Source of the DNA: Stenotrophobium rhamnosiphilum
GTDB lineage: Bacteria; Pseudomonadota; Gammaproteobacteria; Nevskiales; Nevskiaceae
Reading direction: 5' to 3'
DNA: 64,000 bases
Assembly (NCBI RefSeq): GCF_003052265.1
Contig: NZ_QANS01000001.1
Coordinates: forward strand, 682,001 to 746,000
Shown here: positions 33,256 through 42,691 of the stretch, in pieces
Layout of the letters: every line of letters begins with the position of its first letter
Numbering within the stretch: the stretch's first letter is position 1
The notes under the pieces: model-generated
What the model was told of the DNA's origin: nothing
Database searches by the model: none
The model's input: only the letters and a program-made list of their open reading frames with translations
Position numbers and translations under genes: made by a program

Positions 33256-34760
33256 ATGCCTACGAAAAATCGCGTGAGATCGAAGTCGTCGTTGTCGGTG
33301 CTGGCGTCAGCGGTATCGGTGCGGCGATCAAGTTGCTCGATAACGACATCAAGGATTTCGTTGTGTTGGAGAAGGCAGATGCGCTCGGTGGCACATGGCG
33401 CGACAACACTTATCCGGGCTGTGCCTGTGATGTTCCTTCGCATCTGTATTCCTATTCATTCGCACAGAAGTCGGACTGGACTCGCATGTTCGCGAAGCAA
33501 TCTGAAATTCTTGACTACGTGAAAGAGACTGCGAGCCAATATCAGCTGGAGCCTTATATCCACTTTAGTGAGCCAGTCGAATCCGCAGCGTGGGATGAAC
33601 ACGATATGCGTTGGCTGGTGCGTACACCCAAAGGAAATTACCGCGCGCGCGTTCTGATTTCCTGCACGGGCTATCTGCATGATCCGCAAATACCCAATCT
33701 GCCGGGACTCGAAAATTTTCCGGGCAAGGTTTTTCATTCTTCGCGCTGGGATCATGCGCACGATCTCAATGGTGAGCGCGTCGCGGTGATTGGCACCGGC
33801 GCCTCAGCAATTCAGTTCATTCCAGAGATTCAATCGAAGGTTAAATCACTGACGGTTTACCAGCGCACGCCACATTGGGTTTTGCCGAAGTCTGATGGAA
33901 AAATTTCAAGCTTCGGACATCGCATGCTGCGCCTGCCTTTTGTCACGCAGGCTTGGCGCAAGATGCTCTACACAGGCTTCGAAACTTTCGGCATCGGCTT
34001 TCGCCATCCGAGCTTGCTCAAATATGCGCAGCGCATGTCCTACGGAATGATGAATCGCCAGATCAAAGATCCTGAATTGCGTAGCAAGGTCACGCCGAAT
34101 TACACGCTGGGTTGTAAGCGTGTACTACTTTCCAATAGCTACTACCGTGCGCTGACCAAACCCAATGTTGAAGTGCTCGCAACCGGCGTCGATTCATTGC
34201 GTGGACGTACATTGATTGGTGCGGATGGCAGTGAACGCGAGATCGACACGATCATTCTTGCGACTGGTTTCCACGTTACAGAACAGCCGAGCATGGCGCA
34301 TGTCTTCGGTGTGGACAGGCAACGCTCGCTGTCACAAGTCTATGCAGGAAGTCCGGAAGGTTATCGCGGCACCACCGTCACGGGTTTTCCTAATCTCTTT
34401 CTGGTGCTGGGCCCCAATCTCGCCATTGGCCACAACTCTGCGTTTGTCGTCATTGAGTCGCAGCTCGCTTACATCATGAGTGCGCTGCGCGAAATGCGGA
34501 AAGAGAAAATTGCTCGCGTTGAAGTGTTGCGTGAAGTGCAGAACGCATACAACGAAAAAGTACAGCGTGATCTACGGGGAACAGTCTGGAATGCGGGTGG
34601 TTGTTCCAGCTATTACCTCGATACCAACGGTCGCAACAGCACGGGGTTTCCTTGGAGCACGCTAGAAATGCGACGACTGCTGGCGCGCTTTGATATCGGT
34701 AGTTACGCAACGCAATCGCTCAAAGCTTCAAAAAAGGAGAGCGCTCGTGAAGCGGCTTGA
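33252..34760 (+). CDS. Flavin-containing Baeyer–Villiger-type monooxygenase
   Basis: A 502-residue class B flavoprotein monooxygenase. FAD binds at VVVGAGVSGIGAAIKL (residues 13–28) and NADPH at VIGTGASAIQFIPEI. Between them is the type I Baeyer–Villiger fingerprint FxGxxxHxxxWD (Phe156 to Asp167, FPGKVFHSSRWD). It should insert oxygen next to a ketone, giving an ester or lactone. It overlaps the SDR by four bases and the patatin gene by 14. The order alcohol dehydrogenase–BVMO–hydrolase is the classical ketone-cleavage module. Confidence 0.93.
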   Translation: MNAYEKSREIEVVVVGAGVSGIGAAIKLLDNDIKDFVVLEKADALGGTWRDNTYPGCACDVPSHLYSYSFAQKSDWTRMFAKQSEILDYVKETASQYQLEPYIHFSEPVESAAWDEHDMRWLVRTPKGNYRARVLISCTGYLHDPQIPNLPGLENFPGKVFHSSRWDHAHDLNGERVAVIGTGASAIQFIPEIQSKVKSLTVYQRTPHWVLPKSDGKISSFGHRMLRLPFVTQAWRKMLYTGFETFGIGFRHPSLLKYAQRMSYGMMNRQIKDPELRSKVTPNYTLGCKRVLLSNSYYRALTKPNVEVLATGVDSLRGRTLIGADGSEREIDTIILATGFHVTEQPSMAHVFGVDRQRSLSQVYAGSPEGYRGTTVTGFPNLFLVLGPNLAIGHNSAFVVIESQLAYIMSALREMRKEKIARVEVLREVQNAYNEKVQRDLRGTVWNAGGCSSYYLDTNGRNSTGFPWSTLEMRRLLARFDIGSYATQSLKASKKESAREAA

Positions 34761-35697
34761 TCGTGCGAAAAAGTCTGGAGCCAAACGCGCCTTGGTACTC
34801 GGCTGCGGCGGTGTTGCGGGTGCGGCTTGGACCATCCCCATGTTGGATGCGGTGCAACGGCAGTTGAAATGGGATGCGCGTGAAGCGGACATTCTGATCG
34901 GGACTTCCGCAGGCGCCGTCATTGCCTCACTGCTTGCGGCTGGCGTGAGCGTTGATCAAATGATGGCAAGTCAGAACGGTACGGCCGAAGACTGCATCTG
35001 GAATCACGACACCGATACCGGCGGTGCACTGCCGCCGCGACCGGCTCTGCGTTTTCCTGCGGCGAGACTGGCGATTCAAGGGCTACGCGGCAAAGTGGGT
35101 TTACTTGCCGGAGTCAGCGGGTTGTTGCCAGAAGGCCGTTGCGACATGACGCCATTTATGCGCGTGATTGATAGCGTTGTTCCTGAGGGAGAATGGGCAC
35201 CACATCCGGCTTGTTGGATCGTGACCGCCGATGCCAAGAGTGGCGAGCGTGTTGCGTTTGGTCGCGATGACGCGCCAGAAGCGCCGATGAATCTTGCGGT
35301 CTGTGCGTCCTATGGCGTGCCCGGCTGGTGCCCGCCGATTCAGATCGGTGATCGATCCTTCATGGACGGTGGCATTTTATCGCCGACGTCTGCGGATTTA
35401 TTGCTGGGCAGTGATGTGACTGAGGCCATCGTCATCGCTCCTATGGCATCGACGCAATTCGACCATCCCACATCTATGGCGACGAAGATCGAACGCTACA
35501 TGCGTCGATACATGACTCGCATCGTTGATCGTGAAATTGTGCAGCTTCGTGATGCGGGCATCCGTGTTGTTCGCTTGGAACCGGGCCCGGCAGACCTGAA
35601 GGCGTTTGGCTCCAATATGATGGATCCACGCAGGCGCTTGAGGGTATTTGAGACTGCGCTGCGAACCGCGCCAGAAACGCTTCGAGCGGTGGCATGA
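34747..35697 (+). CDS. Patatin-like phospholipase/esterase
   Basis: A 316-residue patatin-fold hydrolase. The oxyanion loop is GCGGVAGAAW, the nucleophile elbow IGTSAG has Ser54, and the catalytic aspartate is Asp207 in FMDGGI. The start is GTG 34747, inside the monooxygenase 3' end, with AGGAG eight bases upstream. An earlier in-frame start would lengthen the overlap without sense. In this operon it is the natural candidate to hydrolyse the ester or lactone made by the monooxygenase, although patatins more often act on lipids. Confidence 0.92.
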   Translation: MKRLDRAKKSGAKRALVLGCGGVAGAAWTIPMLDAVQRQLKWDAREADILIGTSAGAVIASLLAAGVSVDQMMASQNGTAEDCIWNHDTDTGGALPPRPALRFPAARLAIQGLRGKVGLLAGVSGLLPEGRCDMTPFMRVIDSVVPEGEWAPHPACWIVTADAKSGERVAFGRDDAPEAPMNLAVCASYGVPGWCPPIQIGDRSFMDGGILSPTSADLLLGSDVTEAIVIAPMASTQFDHPTSMATKIERYMRRYMTRIVDREIVQLRDAGIRVVRLEPGPADLKAFGSNMMDPRRRLRVFETALRTAPETLRAVA

Positions 35698-35853
35698 TTT
35701 CTGCAATTTCTTCATATCGTTATAATTTTTAATACAGTGTCCTCTAGAGCTAAAGCTCGCCAAATTGAGCAAGGCATACTCCGCGCGCATTGTGGTCAGG
35801 GCGACTCTTTGTCGTGTGCCACGCTCGTTCAATACGATTCTGAGGGTGAAAAA

Positions 35854-37218
35854 ATGTCGCGTTCGGGGCTGAATTTTCTCGCTGCATTTCTATGCTTGAC
35901 GCTGGCTGGCCAAGCAAACGCCAAGGTCTCCACCGCGGAGGCTGCCCAGATCGGTCAATCGCTGACGGAAGTTGGCGCGGAAAAAGCGGCGAGCGCTGAC
36001 GGCCGAATCCCGGCGTGGACGGGCGGCATCAAGCCTGCTGATTTCGGAACGAAGTTCGCCAACTTCAAGCAAGGTAATTTTTATCCGGAGCTGTTTTCCG
36101 AAGATAAACCGCTGCTCAAGATCACCCACGACAACTACAAAAAGTATGTGACTGAACTGCCCGCCGGCGCGCAGTTGATGTTGGAGCGTTATCCGCAGTA
36201 CTTCCTGAATGTTTATAAATCGAGACGAACGGCCGCGTACCCTGATTTCATCGCCAAGGCGACTCAAGAGAATGCGACCACTGCGCATCTCGAAGGCGGC
36301 GACGACTTAAAGGACTCGAAGCTGGGCTTTCCATTTCCAATTCCAAAAACCGGCATGGAGGCGATCTGGAACCATAAGGTTCGATACCTCGGCAGCACGG
36401 TGGATCAGACCGGCAACTTTCTGGTTGTCAGCCCCGATGGTGGGATTCATAGCGCGAGCTACACGCAGTCCGTGCGCTTTCAATACGCCAATCCGAAAAT
36501 GGCGCAGGAAGATAAGCGCGGCATGATTTTCCAGTTGGTCCGCACACAGGTCGCGCCGCCACGACTGGCCGGGCAGGTGACGATGGCTTGGGAATATCAG
36601 GACGGCTCAAGAGAAGCTTGGCTTTATACGCCGGGCACTCACCGCGTACTCAAGGCTCCTTCGCTGGGCTTTGATGCGCCGATGGTCGGTACCGATGGTG
36701 GCGTGTCCATTGATCAAGGCGACATGTTCAATGGCTCGCTCAAACAATATTCATGGAAGCTGTTGGGCAAGCGCGCGATGTATATCGCTTACAACAACTA
36801 TCACCTCCAGCAACCTTCGCTGAAATACAGCGCCTTGATCCGCGCGCGTCATCTGGCACCGGAACATCTGCGCTATGAATTGCACCGCGTATGGGTTGTC
36901 GAGGCGACGCTGGCTCCCGGCCAGAAGAATGTCATCGCTAAACGCGTTTTCTATATCGACGAAGACAGTTGGACGATTGCAGCGGTTGATTGCTACGACT
37001 CACGCAATCAGTTGTGGCGGTATCAGGAAGGTCATTTGTTCCCGCTGATCGTGAATCAGATTGTGGTGCCTGCGCCGATGGCTGTTTACGACTTCACCTC
37101 GGGTCGTTACGTGTTGACCAATCTTGTCAACGAGCTTCCATACGTCGCCAAATTTGATGTGAAGTTTTCCGCTGACTACTTCACGCCGCAGCGCATTTTG
37201 AGTTCGGGCCGGCAGTAA
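35854..37218 (+). CDS. DUF1329 periplasmic/outer-membrane lipid-handling protein
   Basis: A 454-residue protein with a signal peptide (LNFLAAFLCLTLAGQANA). Its DUF1329 pattern includes AASADGRIPAWTGGIKP after the signal and later YTPGTHRVLKAPSLGFDAP and FYIDEDSWTIAAVDCYDSR. The fold is related to LolB-like lipoprotein-sorting proteins, which bind hydrophobic molecules. DUF1329 genes commonly pair with DUF1302 genes, as here (38958). The pair is thought to move hydrophobic compounds across the outer membrane; no transport assay is known to me. The start ATG 35854 has GAGGG eight bases upstream. Confidence 0.88.
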   Translation: MSRSGLNFLAAFLCLTLAGQANAKVSTAEAAQIGQSLTEVGAEKAASADGRIPAWTGGIKPADFGTKFANFKQGNFYPELFSEDKPLLKITHDNYKKYVTELPAGAQLMLERYPQYFLNVYKSRRTAAYPDFIAKATQENATTAHLEGGDDLKDSKLGFPFPIPKTGMEAIWNHKVRYLGSTVDQTGNFLVVSPDGGIHSASYTQSVRFQYANPKMAQEDKRGMIFQLVRTQVAPPRLAGQVTMAWEYQDGSREAWLYTPGTHRVLKAPSLGFDAPMVGTDGGVSIDQGDMFNGSLKQYSWKLLGKRAMYIAYNNYHLQQPSLKYSALIRARHLAPEHLRYELHRVWVVEATLAPGQKNVIAKRVFYIDEDSWTIAAVDCYDSRNQLWRYQEGHLFPLIVNQIVVPAPMAVYDFTSGRYVLTNLVNELPYVAKFDVKFSADYFTPQRILSSGRQ

Positions 37219-37249
37219 TGCCATACCCAATAATTTCAGAGAATAAATA

Positions 37250-38926
37250 ATGAAGCCGAGACTCCGCCGTATTGCGCTCATCCTCGTTGTGATTGTTGCC
37301 GTCATTGCTGTGCTGGGGCCGATCGCGCGCGACTATGTGATTCTGCATATCGCGGGTTGGATGGCGCCTCCTGTTGGCGAGCCACAGGAAGTGACATGGG
37401 CGACTGGCGAAACACCGCCAACATTGGCCGGACAAAAACGTCCGAACATCGTCGTCATTCTCGCTGACGATCTGGGTTACAACGATCTGAGCTTTGGCGG
37501 TGGTGGCGTCGCTAACGGTGCAGTGCCAACGCCGAACATCAATGCGATTGCGCATGATGGTGTGACGCTAGCGCAGGGTTACGCAGGTAATGCGACCTGC
37601 GCACCTTCTCGCGCTGCGATTCTCACAGGCCGATTCGCAACGCGTTTCGGTTTTGAGTTCACGCCGGTGCCTAAAGAGTTCTCCAAGGTCATCAGCAAGT
37701 TTCGCAATGATATGGGTCACACAGGTCCTAATGATCCGCCAGTGATTTATCACTCCGAGTTGGAGGACCAAGAGCCGCCCATGGATGACATGGGGCTTCC
37801 GACTTCCGAAACGACGATTGCTGCGTTGTTGAAGAGCCGTGGTTATCACACGATTCATCTCGGCAAATGGCACTTGGGATCTGCCAAGCGTTTTCAGCCA
37901 CTCTCAGTTGGCTTTGATGAATCTCTGGGCTTTTATCAGGCGGCTTCGATGTTCTTGCCTGAAGACGATCCGAACGTCGTGAATTCGAAGCAGGATTTCG
38001 ATCCGATCGACAAGTTCATCTGGCCTAATCTTCCGTTCGGCGTTGTTCATAACGATGGCGATTATTTCCGTCCCAAGGCTTATATGACGGACTACCTGGC
38101 AGATGAGGCAGTTAAAGCGATTCATGCCAACGCGAAGCGGCCGTTCTTCATGTATCTCGCATTCAATGCCGTGCACACGCCTCTGCAAGCACTTAAGTCT
38201 GACTACGATGCGCTGCCGCAGATCAAGGATCACCGCATGCGTGTGTATGCCGCGATGGTGAAGTCGTTGGATCGCAGCGTCGGTAAGGTCACTGCTGCGC
38301 TGAAGGAACAGGGTCTCGAAGACAACACGCTGGTGATCTTCACCACCGACAACGGCGGCGCGCATTACATCGGCTTGCCGGATATCAACAAACCTTATCG
38401 CGGTTGGAAGGCAACGTTCTTTGAAGGTGGCATCCACGTGCCTTTCTTCATGAAGTGGCCCAACCAATTGCCGAAAGGCGTGAGCTATCAAAGAGCCGCA
38501 GCGCATGTCGATATTTTCTCGACGGCCGCAGCTGCTGCTGGCGCAGCTGTGCCAACGGATAGGGTTTACGACGGCGTAAATCTGGTGCCCTTCATCCAAG
38601 GCAAAGACGGGGGTCATCCGCATGACGCGCTTTATTGGAGATCGGGTGATTACAGCACGCTGCTTGCTGGCGACTGGAAACTTCAATCGGCCGAGAAGCC
38701 GAAGAAGGATTGGTTGTTTAATCTCAAGAATGATCCAACGGAGAAGGTCGATCTTTCTGCCAAAGATCCAGACAAGCTTGCAGAGCTCAAAGCGCTGATG
38801 GCTGTGAAAAGTAAGGAGATGGTCAAGCCGTTGTGGCCATCGCTGCTGCAAGCGCCGGTGAAGATTGATTATCCGATGGGGCTTCCAGCGCCTCCCGGTG
38901 CTGAATATGTTTATTGGTCGAATTGA
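37250..38926 (+). CDS. Sulfatase (type I, formylglycine-dependent)
   Basis: A 558-residue arylsulfatase-type enzyme. The formylglycine signature is CAPSRAAILTG with Cys117. Metal ligands are in ILADDLGYNDL near residue 70 and IFTTDNGG near residue 368, and HLGKWHLG carries the conserved Lys and His. An N-terminal hydrophobic segment (ILVVIVAVIAVLGPIA) anchors it or acts as an uncleaved signal, placing it in the periplasm. It hydrolyses a sulfate ester to an alcohol. It lies between DUF1329 and DUF1302 genes, so the imported compound may be sulfated. No maturation enzyme is in the window. Confidence 0.94.
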   Translation: MKPRLRRIALILVVIVAVIAVLGPIARDYVILHIAGWMAPPVGEPQEVTWATGETPPTLAGQKRPNIVVILADDLGYNDLSFGGGGVANGAVPTPNINAIAHDGVTLAQGYAGNATCAPSRAAILTGRFATRFGFEFTPVPKEFSKVISKFRNDMGHTGPNDPPVIYHSELEDQEPPMDDMGLPTSETTIAALLKSRGYHTIHLGKWHLGSAKRFQPLSVGFDESLGFYQAASMFLPEDDPNVVNSKQDFDPIDKFIWPNLPFGVVHNDGDYFRPKAYMTDYLADEAVKAIHANAKRPFFMYLAFNAVHTPLQALKSDYDALPQIKDHRMRVYAAMVKSLDRSVGKVTAALKEQGLEDNTLVIFTTDNGGAHYIGLPDINKPYRGWKATFFEGGIHVPFFMKWPNQLPKGVSYQRAAAHVDIFSTAAAAAGAAVPTDRVYDGVNLVPFIQGKDGGHPHDALYWRSGDYSTLLAGDWKLQSAEKPKKDWLFNLKNDPTEKVDLSAKDPDKLAELKALMAVKSKEMVKPLWPSLLQAPVKIDYPMGLPAPPGAEYVYWSN

Positions 38927-38957
38927 TAGCTACAAGATTTGGGGAAGGGGATAAAAA

Positions 38958-41081
38958 ATGGGGAATCAACAACGAAGCCAGCAGCGCCCACGTATGGCGC
39001 TGCTGGGGGGAACTTCGTGGATCGTGGCCGCTGTAGCTGCATTGCCATGTGTGGCATCTGCTGCTGTTCTCGATCTTGGCGATAGCGGCTTCACTGGCTC
39101 GGCCGATCTGATGGTCACGGCTGGCGCGCGCGTTCGTACGCAATCACGCGATTCTGATCAGATTGCTAAAACCAATCTGCCGGGGCAACAAGGTTTTTGC
39201 GATGACAAGAATGGCGGCATCAGCTGCGTGACGGTTGCTGGCAACGCAGCTTTTTTGGCGCTGCCTGGTTCCTTGGCGATCAACGCTGACAACGGCGATC
39301 TAAATTACGACAAGGGTGATCTGGTCAATGGCGCGCTCAAGCTTTCGCCAAGACTTCAGCTCACTTATGGCGAGTTTGGTCTCGATCTCAGCGGCCTCTA
39401 TTTCTACGATGCCATTAACAGCGGCTTCGATGAATATCATCCCAACAACAGCAGTAACAACGGCTTCCAGCCTGAGCACACGCGACGCGCTAAGAGCGCG
39501 GAAAAAGATATTGGCTCTAACTTCGAGTTATTGAACGCTTATGTGTCTGGCGCGATACCGCTGAATGAAGATCACAATATTCGCTTCAAGGTCGGCAACT
39601 TCGTGCTTAACCAAGGACAGAGCAGTTTCTTGGTGTTGAACAGCCTCAACATCATCAATCCTCCAGACGTTAACGTCGCCAATTTGCCGGGCGCGGATCT
39701 CAAAGAAATCTTCAAGCCAGTGCCGCTGATTGCACTGGATACTTCATTGACTGAAAATTTTTCTCTACAGGGTTTCTATCAATTCAAATGGGTTGGTGCG
39801 CCACTGATTCCACAAGGCTCTTACTTCTCGACTTCTGATCCCGTCGGCGCAGGCGGCACCTATGCGCAGATCGGTAACGGCAAAAATCGCGAAGATCCAA
39901 TGGATCGAGTGGGTAAAGAAGGTCGCCTGCCTGGCGTCGCTTCGCTGCTTTCAAAAGCAGGACGCACCAACAACCGCGCGCCAGATCAGGATGCGCGCGA
40001 CAGTGGCCAATACGGCCTCTCAGCCAGCTACTTTGCTCACGAGCTGAACGATACGACGCTTGGAATTTATTACCGCAATCTTCATAGCCGACTGCCGATC
40101 TTCAGCTTTCATGCTGCGCAGAAATCGTGCGCCTCTGACGCGACCAACGCAGTTGATGCGCTAGCTGCGTGCGGTGGCTTCACTTCGGTTCCTGTGACTG
40201 GACTGGAGCCTACGCCAGTTGATACCGCGCGATACTTTTTGGAATACCCGGAAGATATTCATAGCTTCGGCTTCAATTTCACCACTTCGCTGGGCAGCGT
40301 GGCTTGGTCAGGAGAAGTTGTTTATCGCCCCAATCAGCCGCTGCAGGTTGATCCGGTCGACGTTGGTTTCGCCGCGCTACAGCCCGCTTTCCCCAAGCAG
40401 ACCATTAGCTTGGCAGTTCAGGATATTCCGGGTCAGCGAGTGGCTGTGCCGGACTATCTCTACACGACTTATCTCAAGCAAGTGGTAGAGCCCGGGCAGA
40501 CAGTGCACGGTTTTATTCGTCGTAAGACGCTTGCCTATCAGACGTCGTTCCTCTACTCAGGCGGCGCAAGCGACAATCCTTTTGGTGCCACATCAATCAC
40601 CGCATTGGTGGAACTGGGGGCTTATCAAGTTCTCAATCTTCCCAGCTTGAATGAGTTGCAATTGGCAGGTCCGGGCACCGCGACGCATCACAGTGCGGGC
40701 ATCGACGGAACAGGCATCGCAAACAGCCAGCAGCAGGCGTCAAGCGCAGCGGGCCGACAGAATGCGACCTCGCAAACCAATGGTTACGCCGACAGTCTTT
40801 CCATTGGCATGCGTTCGCTATTCGCGCTTGAGTACAACGATGTATTCGAAGGCATCAAACTGATTCCGGTTCTGGGCTACTTCCATGATTTTCGCGGAAC
40901 AGCGCCATTGCCTTCAGGCGAATTCATCTCTGGCCGAAAACAAGTGGTGTTGCAGCTTCAGTTCAATTACTTCGATCGCTTCTTTGGCGGCGTCACCAAT
41001 ACTTTTTACTTAGGCGGTCGCGAATTCAATTTGCTGCGCGATCGCGGCAATGTCTCGGCATTCATCGGCTTCCAGCTCTAG
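38958..41081 (+). CDS. DUF1302 outer-membrane protein
   Basis: A 707-residue protein with a signal peptide (WIVAAVAALPCVASAA) and a long beta-rich region. The DUF1302 features are GDLNYDKGDLVNGALKLSPRLQLTYGEFGLDLSG near residue 115, the asparagine-rich loop YHPNNSSNN, and KVGNFVLNQGQSSF. It ends in a barrel strand with an aromatic-poor terminus (SAFIGFQL). It is probably an outer-membrane channel acting with the DUF1329 protein. The cluster of signal-bearing proteins around it fits uptake of a hydrophobic substrate. Confidence 0.88.
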   Translation: MGNQQRSQQRPRMALLGGTSWIVAAVAALPCVASAAVLDLGDSGFTGSADLMVTAGARVRTQSRDSDQIAKTNLPGQQGFCDDKNGGISCVTVAGNAAFLALPGSLAINADNGDLNYDKGDLVNGALKLSPRLQLTYGEFGLDLSGLYFYDAINSGFDEYHPNNSSNNGFQPEHTRRAKSAEKDIGSNFELLNAYVSGAIPLNEDHNIRFKVGNFVLNQGQSSFLVLNSLNIINPPDVNVANLPGADLKEIFKPVPLIALDTSLTENFSLQGFYQFKWVGAPLIPQGSYFSTSDPVGAGGTYAQIGNGKNREDPMDRVGKEGRLPGVASLLSKAGRTNNRAPDQDARDSGQYGLSASYFAHELNDTTLGIYYRNLHSRLPIFSFHAAQKSCASDATNAVDALAACGGFTSVPVTGLEPTPVDTARYFLEYPEDIHSFGFNFTTSLGSVAWSGEVVYRPNQPLQVDPVDVGFAALQPAFPKQTISLAVQDIPGQRVAVPDYLYTTYLKQVVEPGQTVHGFIRRKTLAYQTSFLYSGGASDNPFGATSITALVELGAYQVLNLPSLNELQLAGPGTATHHSAGIDGTGIANSQQQASSAAGRQNATSQTNGYADSLSIGMRSLFALEYNDVFEGIKLIPVLGYFHDFRGTAPLPSGEFISGRKQVVLQLQFNYFDRFFGGVTNTFYLGGREFNLLRDRGNVSAFIGFQL

Positions 41082-41093
41082 CCCTAGGGCAAG

Positions 41094-41666
41094 ATGAAAA
41101 CAAGATATTGGATTGCGCTAGTCGTCATTGCTTGTCTGACGGGCGTGCTTGCGACAAAGCCTGTCGTGGCATACCTGATGAACCGGTTTGCAGTTCATAA
41201 CGGTTCATGGACGACGAGTGCCAGCACCGGTAGCGACAGCGCTAATATCTATGAGCGTGCCGCGATTGCTGTAGCGGGCCTTTATGCACTCTCGAACAAA
41301 GAGGCGATCTACTACACCGCGTTTACTGATAGCGATGGTCAGCCTTTAGACGGCGCCTGTGATTACAGTCTTCGTGGATCAACGCTGCCAGCGCGTTGGT
41401 GGAGTCTGACGATGTATGGCGCAGATCATTATCTCGTCGATAACGTTGCTGGCATCTATTCGCGACACGCGGGCAACCTGGAATTTGCAGCGGATAAAAG
41501 TTACAGCGTGCATATTTCAGCAACAGCCCAAGCGCACAACTGGTTGCCTGCGCCGAAGAGTGGAAAGTTTTCAATCACGCTTCGACTTTACAACCCGGAT
41601 GTCACAGTTCACGAGAACTTGTCCGGCATCGCCTTGCCTGTGATTACGCGAGGGGGCTGCAAGTGA
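41094..41666 (+). CDS. DUF1214 domain protein
   Basis: A 190-residue protein with an N-terminal membrane anchor or signal (YWIALVVIACLTGVLATKPVVAY). The DUF1214 pattern is NKEAIYYTAFTDSDGQPLDG, then PARWWSLTMYGADHYLVDN, and a C-terminal SITLRLYNP. It overlaps the DUF1254 gene by four bases. In many bacteria the two domains form one protein in the order DUF1254–DUF1214; here they are separate genes in reverse order. No reaction is established. Confidence 0.85.
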   Translation: MKTRYWIALVVIACLTGVLATKPVVAYLMNRFAVHNGSWTTSASTGSDSANIYERAAIAVAGLYALSNKEAIYYTAFTDSDGQPLDGACDYSLRGSTLPARWWSLTMYGADHYLVDNVAGIYSRHAGNLEFAADKSYSVHISATAQAHNWLPAPKSGKFSITLRLYNPDVTVHENLSGIALPVITRGGCK

Positions 41667-42202
41667 AAGTCCTCAAGCTGATTGCGGTATTCATTCTGAT
41701 TGCGGGCTTGAGCAATCTGGCGACGGTTGCGGCCTTGCCGTATCTGATTAATGCGTACGTCGCCCATCGCATTGCTGATGTCGTTGGTGGGTACAACAAA
41801 GCCCTGCATGCGCCACGCCCAGATTCTCATGCGCGCACGGTGGTGCGTCCAAGTCCGGACCTGCTCTATACCGCCTGCGCTTTTGATATCTCAGAACATC
41901 CATTGTTGATTACAGCGCCGGTGCAGAGGAGTTACGTCTCGGTGTCGGCCTTTGCTTCGGATACCAGCAACTTCGCTGCAATCAATGATTCGCTGCTGCA
42001 AGCTGATGCAAGCGGCAACAAGCATTTCAATTTGGTCTTAGTGCGTGAGGGCGTGTCGGTTGATCTGCCAGCAGGAGCGCAAGTCATTAAAGCGCCTAGT
42101 GATAAAGGACTGGTCCTGTTTCGATCGCTGATCACTGACGAAGCCCAGTTGCGGCAGTTGCAACAGGATTTTCAAGCGCAGCAGAATTGCAGTCCCTTGT
42201 AG
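41663..42202 (+). CDS. DUF1254 domain protein
   Basis: A 179-residue partner of the DUF1214 protein, with an N-terminal membrane segment (LIAVFILIAGLSNLATVAALPYLI) and the DUF1254 pattern RPSPDLLYTACAFDISEHPL and YVSVSAFASDTSNFAAIND. The soluble part should lie in the periplasm. It ends the accessory cluster. GTG start, overlapping the preceding TGA. Confidence 0.83.
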   Translation: MKVLKLIAVFILIAGLSNLATVAALPYLINAYVAHRIADVVGGYNKALHAPRPDSHARTVVRPSPDLLYTACAFDISEHPLLITAPVQRSYVSVSAFASDTSNFAAINDSLLQADASGNKHFNLVLVREGVSVDLPAGAQVIKAPSDKGLVLFRSLITDEAQLRQLQQDFQAQQNCSPL

Positions 42203-42407
42203 CTGAGCGCGCGATCAAGTTCATATGAATTTAGCCAGTAAGTCTTTTCTGGCTACGCAGAATCCCGTCACTATGCAGATATCGCGGGGATAACCACGGA
42301 CAATAAAAATCTGCCAGCTACTTGTTGCGGCGCGTTGAATATTGACCCACTTAGAGGTGGTTTGCGTGGATTTATTAGCGTGGACCGCGGGCTTTTCTCC
42401 ACAAAGC

Positions 42408-42435
42408 AAAAAGGGGCAGGCGCGAGCCTAACCCC
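42408..42435 (-). terminator. Rho-independent terminator of the tRNA-like gene
   Basis: On the minus strand GGGG-TT-AGGC, loop TCGC, GCCT-G-CCCC, then five T residues. It starts 11 bases after the encoded CCA and suits a monocistronic tRNA transcript. Confidence 0.75.
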
Positions 42436-42445
42436 TTGGAGTGTA

Positions 42446-42521
42446 TGGTGGAGCGAAGGTGGATCGAACTCCCGACCTCTGCATTGCAAACGACGCGCTC
42501 TCCCAGTTGAGCTATCGCCCC
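42446..42521 (-). tRNA. tRNA-Ala (anticodon TGC), with imperfect stems
   Basis: A 76-nt cloverleaf with encoded CCA. The acceptor stem GGGGCGA/TCGCTCC keeps the G3·U70 alanine identity pair. The D-arm GCTC/GAGC, anticodon loop TTTGCAA and T-loop TTCGATC are normal. The anticodon stem (CGTCG against TGCAG) has two mismatches and a wobble, and the T-stem (GGGAG against CACCT) has an A·A mismatch. It may be a poorly functional or decayed copy. It marks the border between accessory and core regions. Confidence 0.75.
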
Positions 42522-42691
42522 ACGCGGTTAAAATTGATCCAATCAGCGGGTCTATAAAAGGCTAAAAAGCCCCGGGATGGCTGTAAGATTTCGTCGTATC
42601 CGCTTATTTAGGTTGTGTTTCCTCCCGCTTTGCTTTGAAATCCACATATCTGATCAAGCTCGCCACAGTCGGCGAGGCCGGGAGTGGTGTG

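Noticed and set aside
37904-38851. 315-residue minus-strand frame
   Set aside because: It lies wholly inside the sulfatase gene, is rich in His/Arg/Cys as expected for antisense, and shows no family features.
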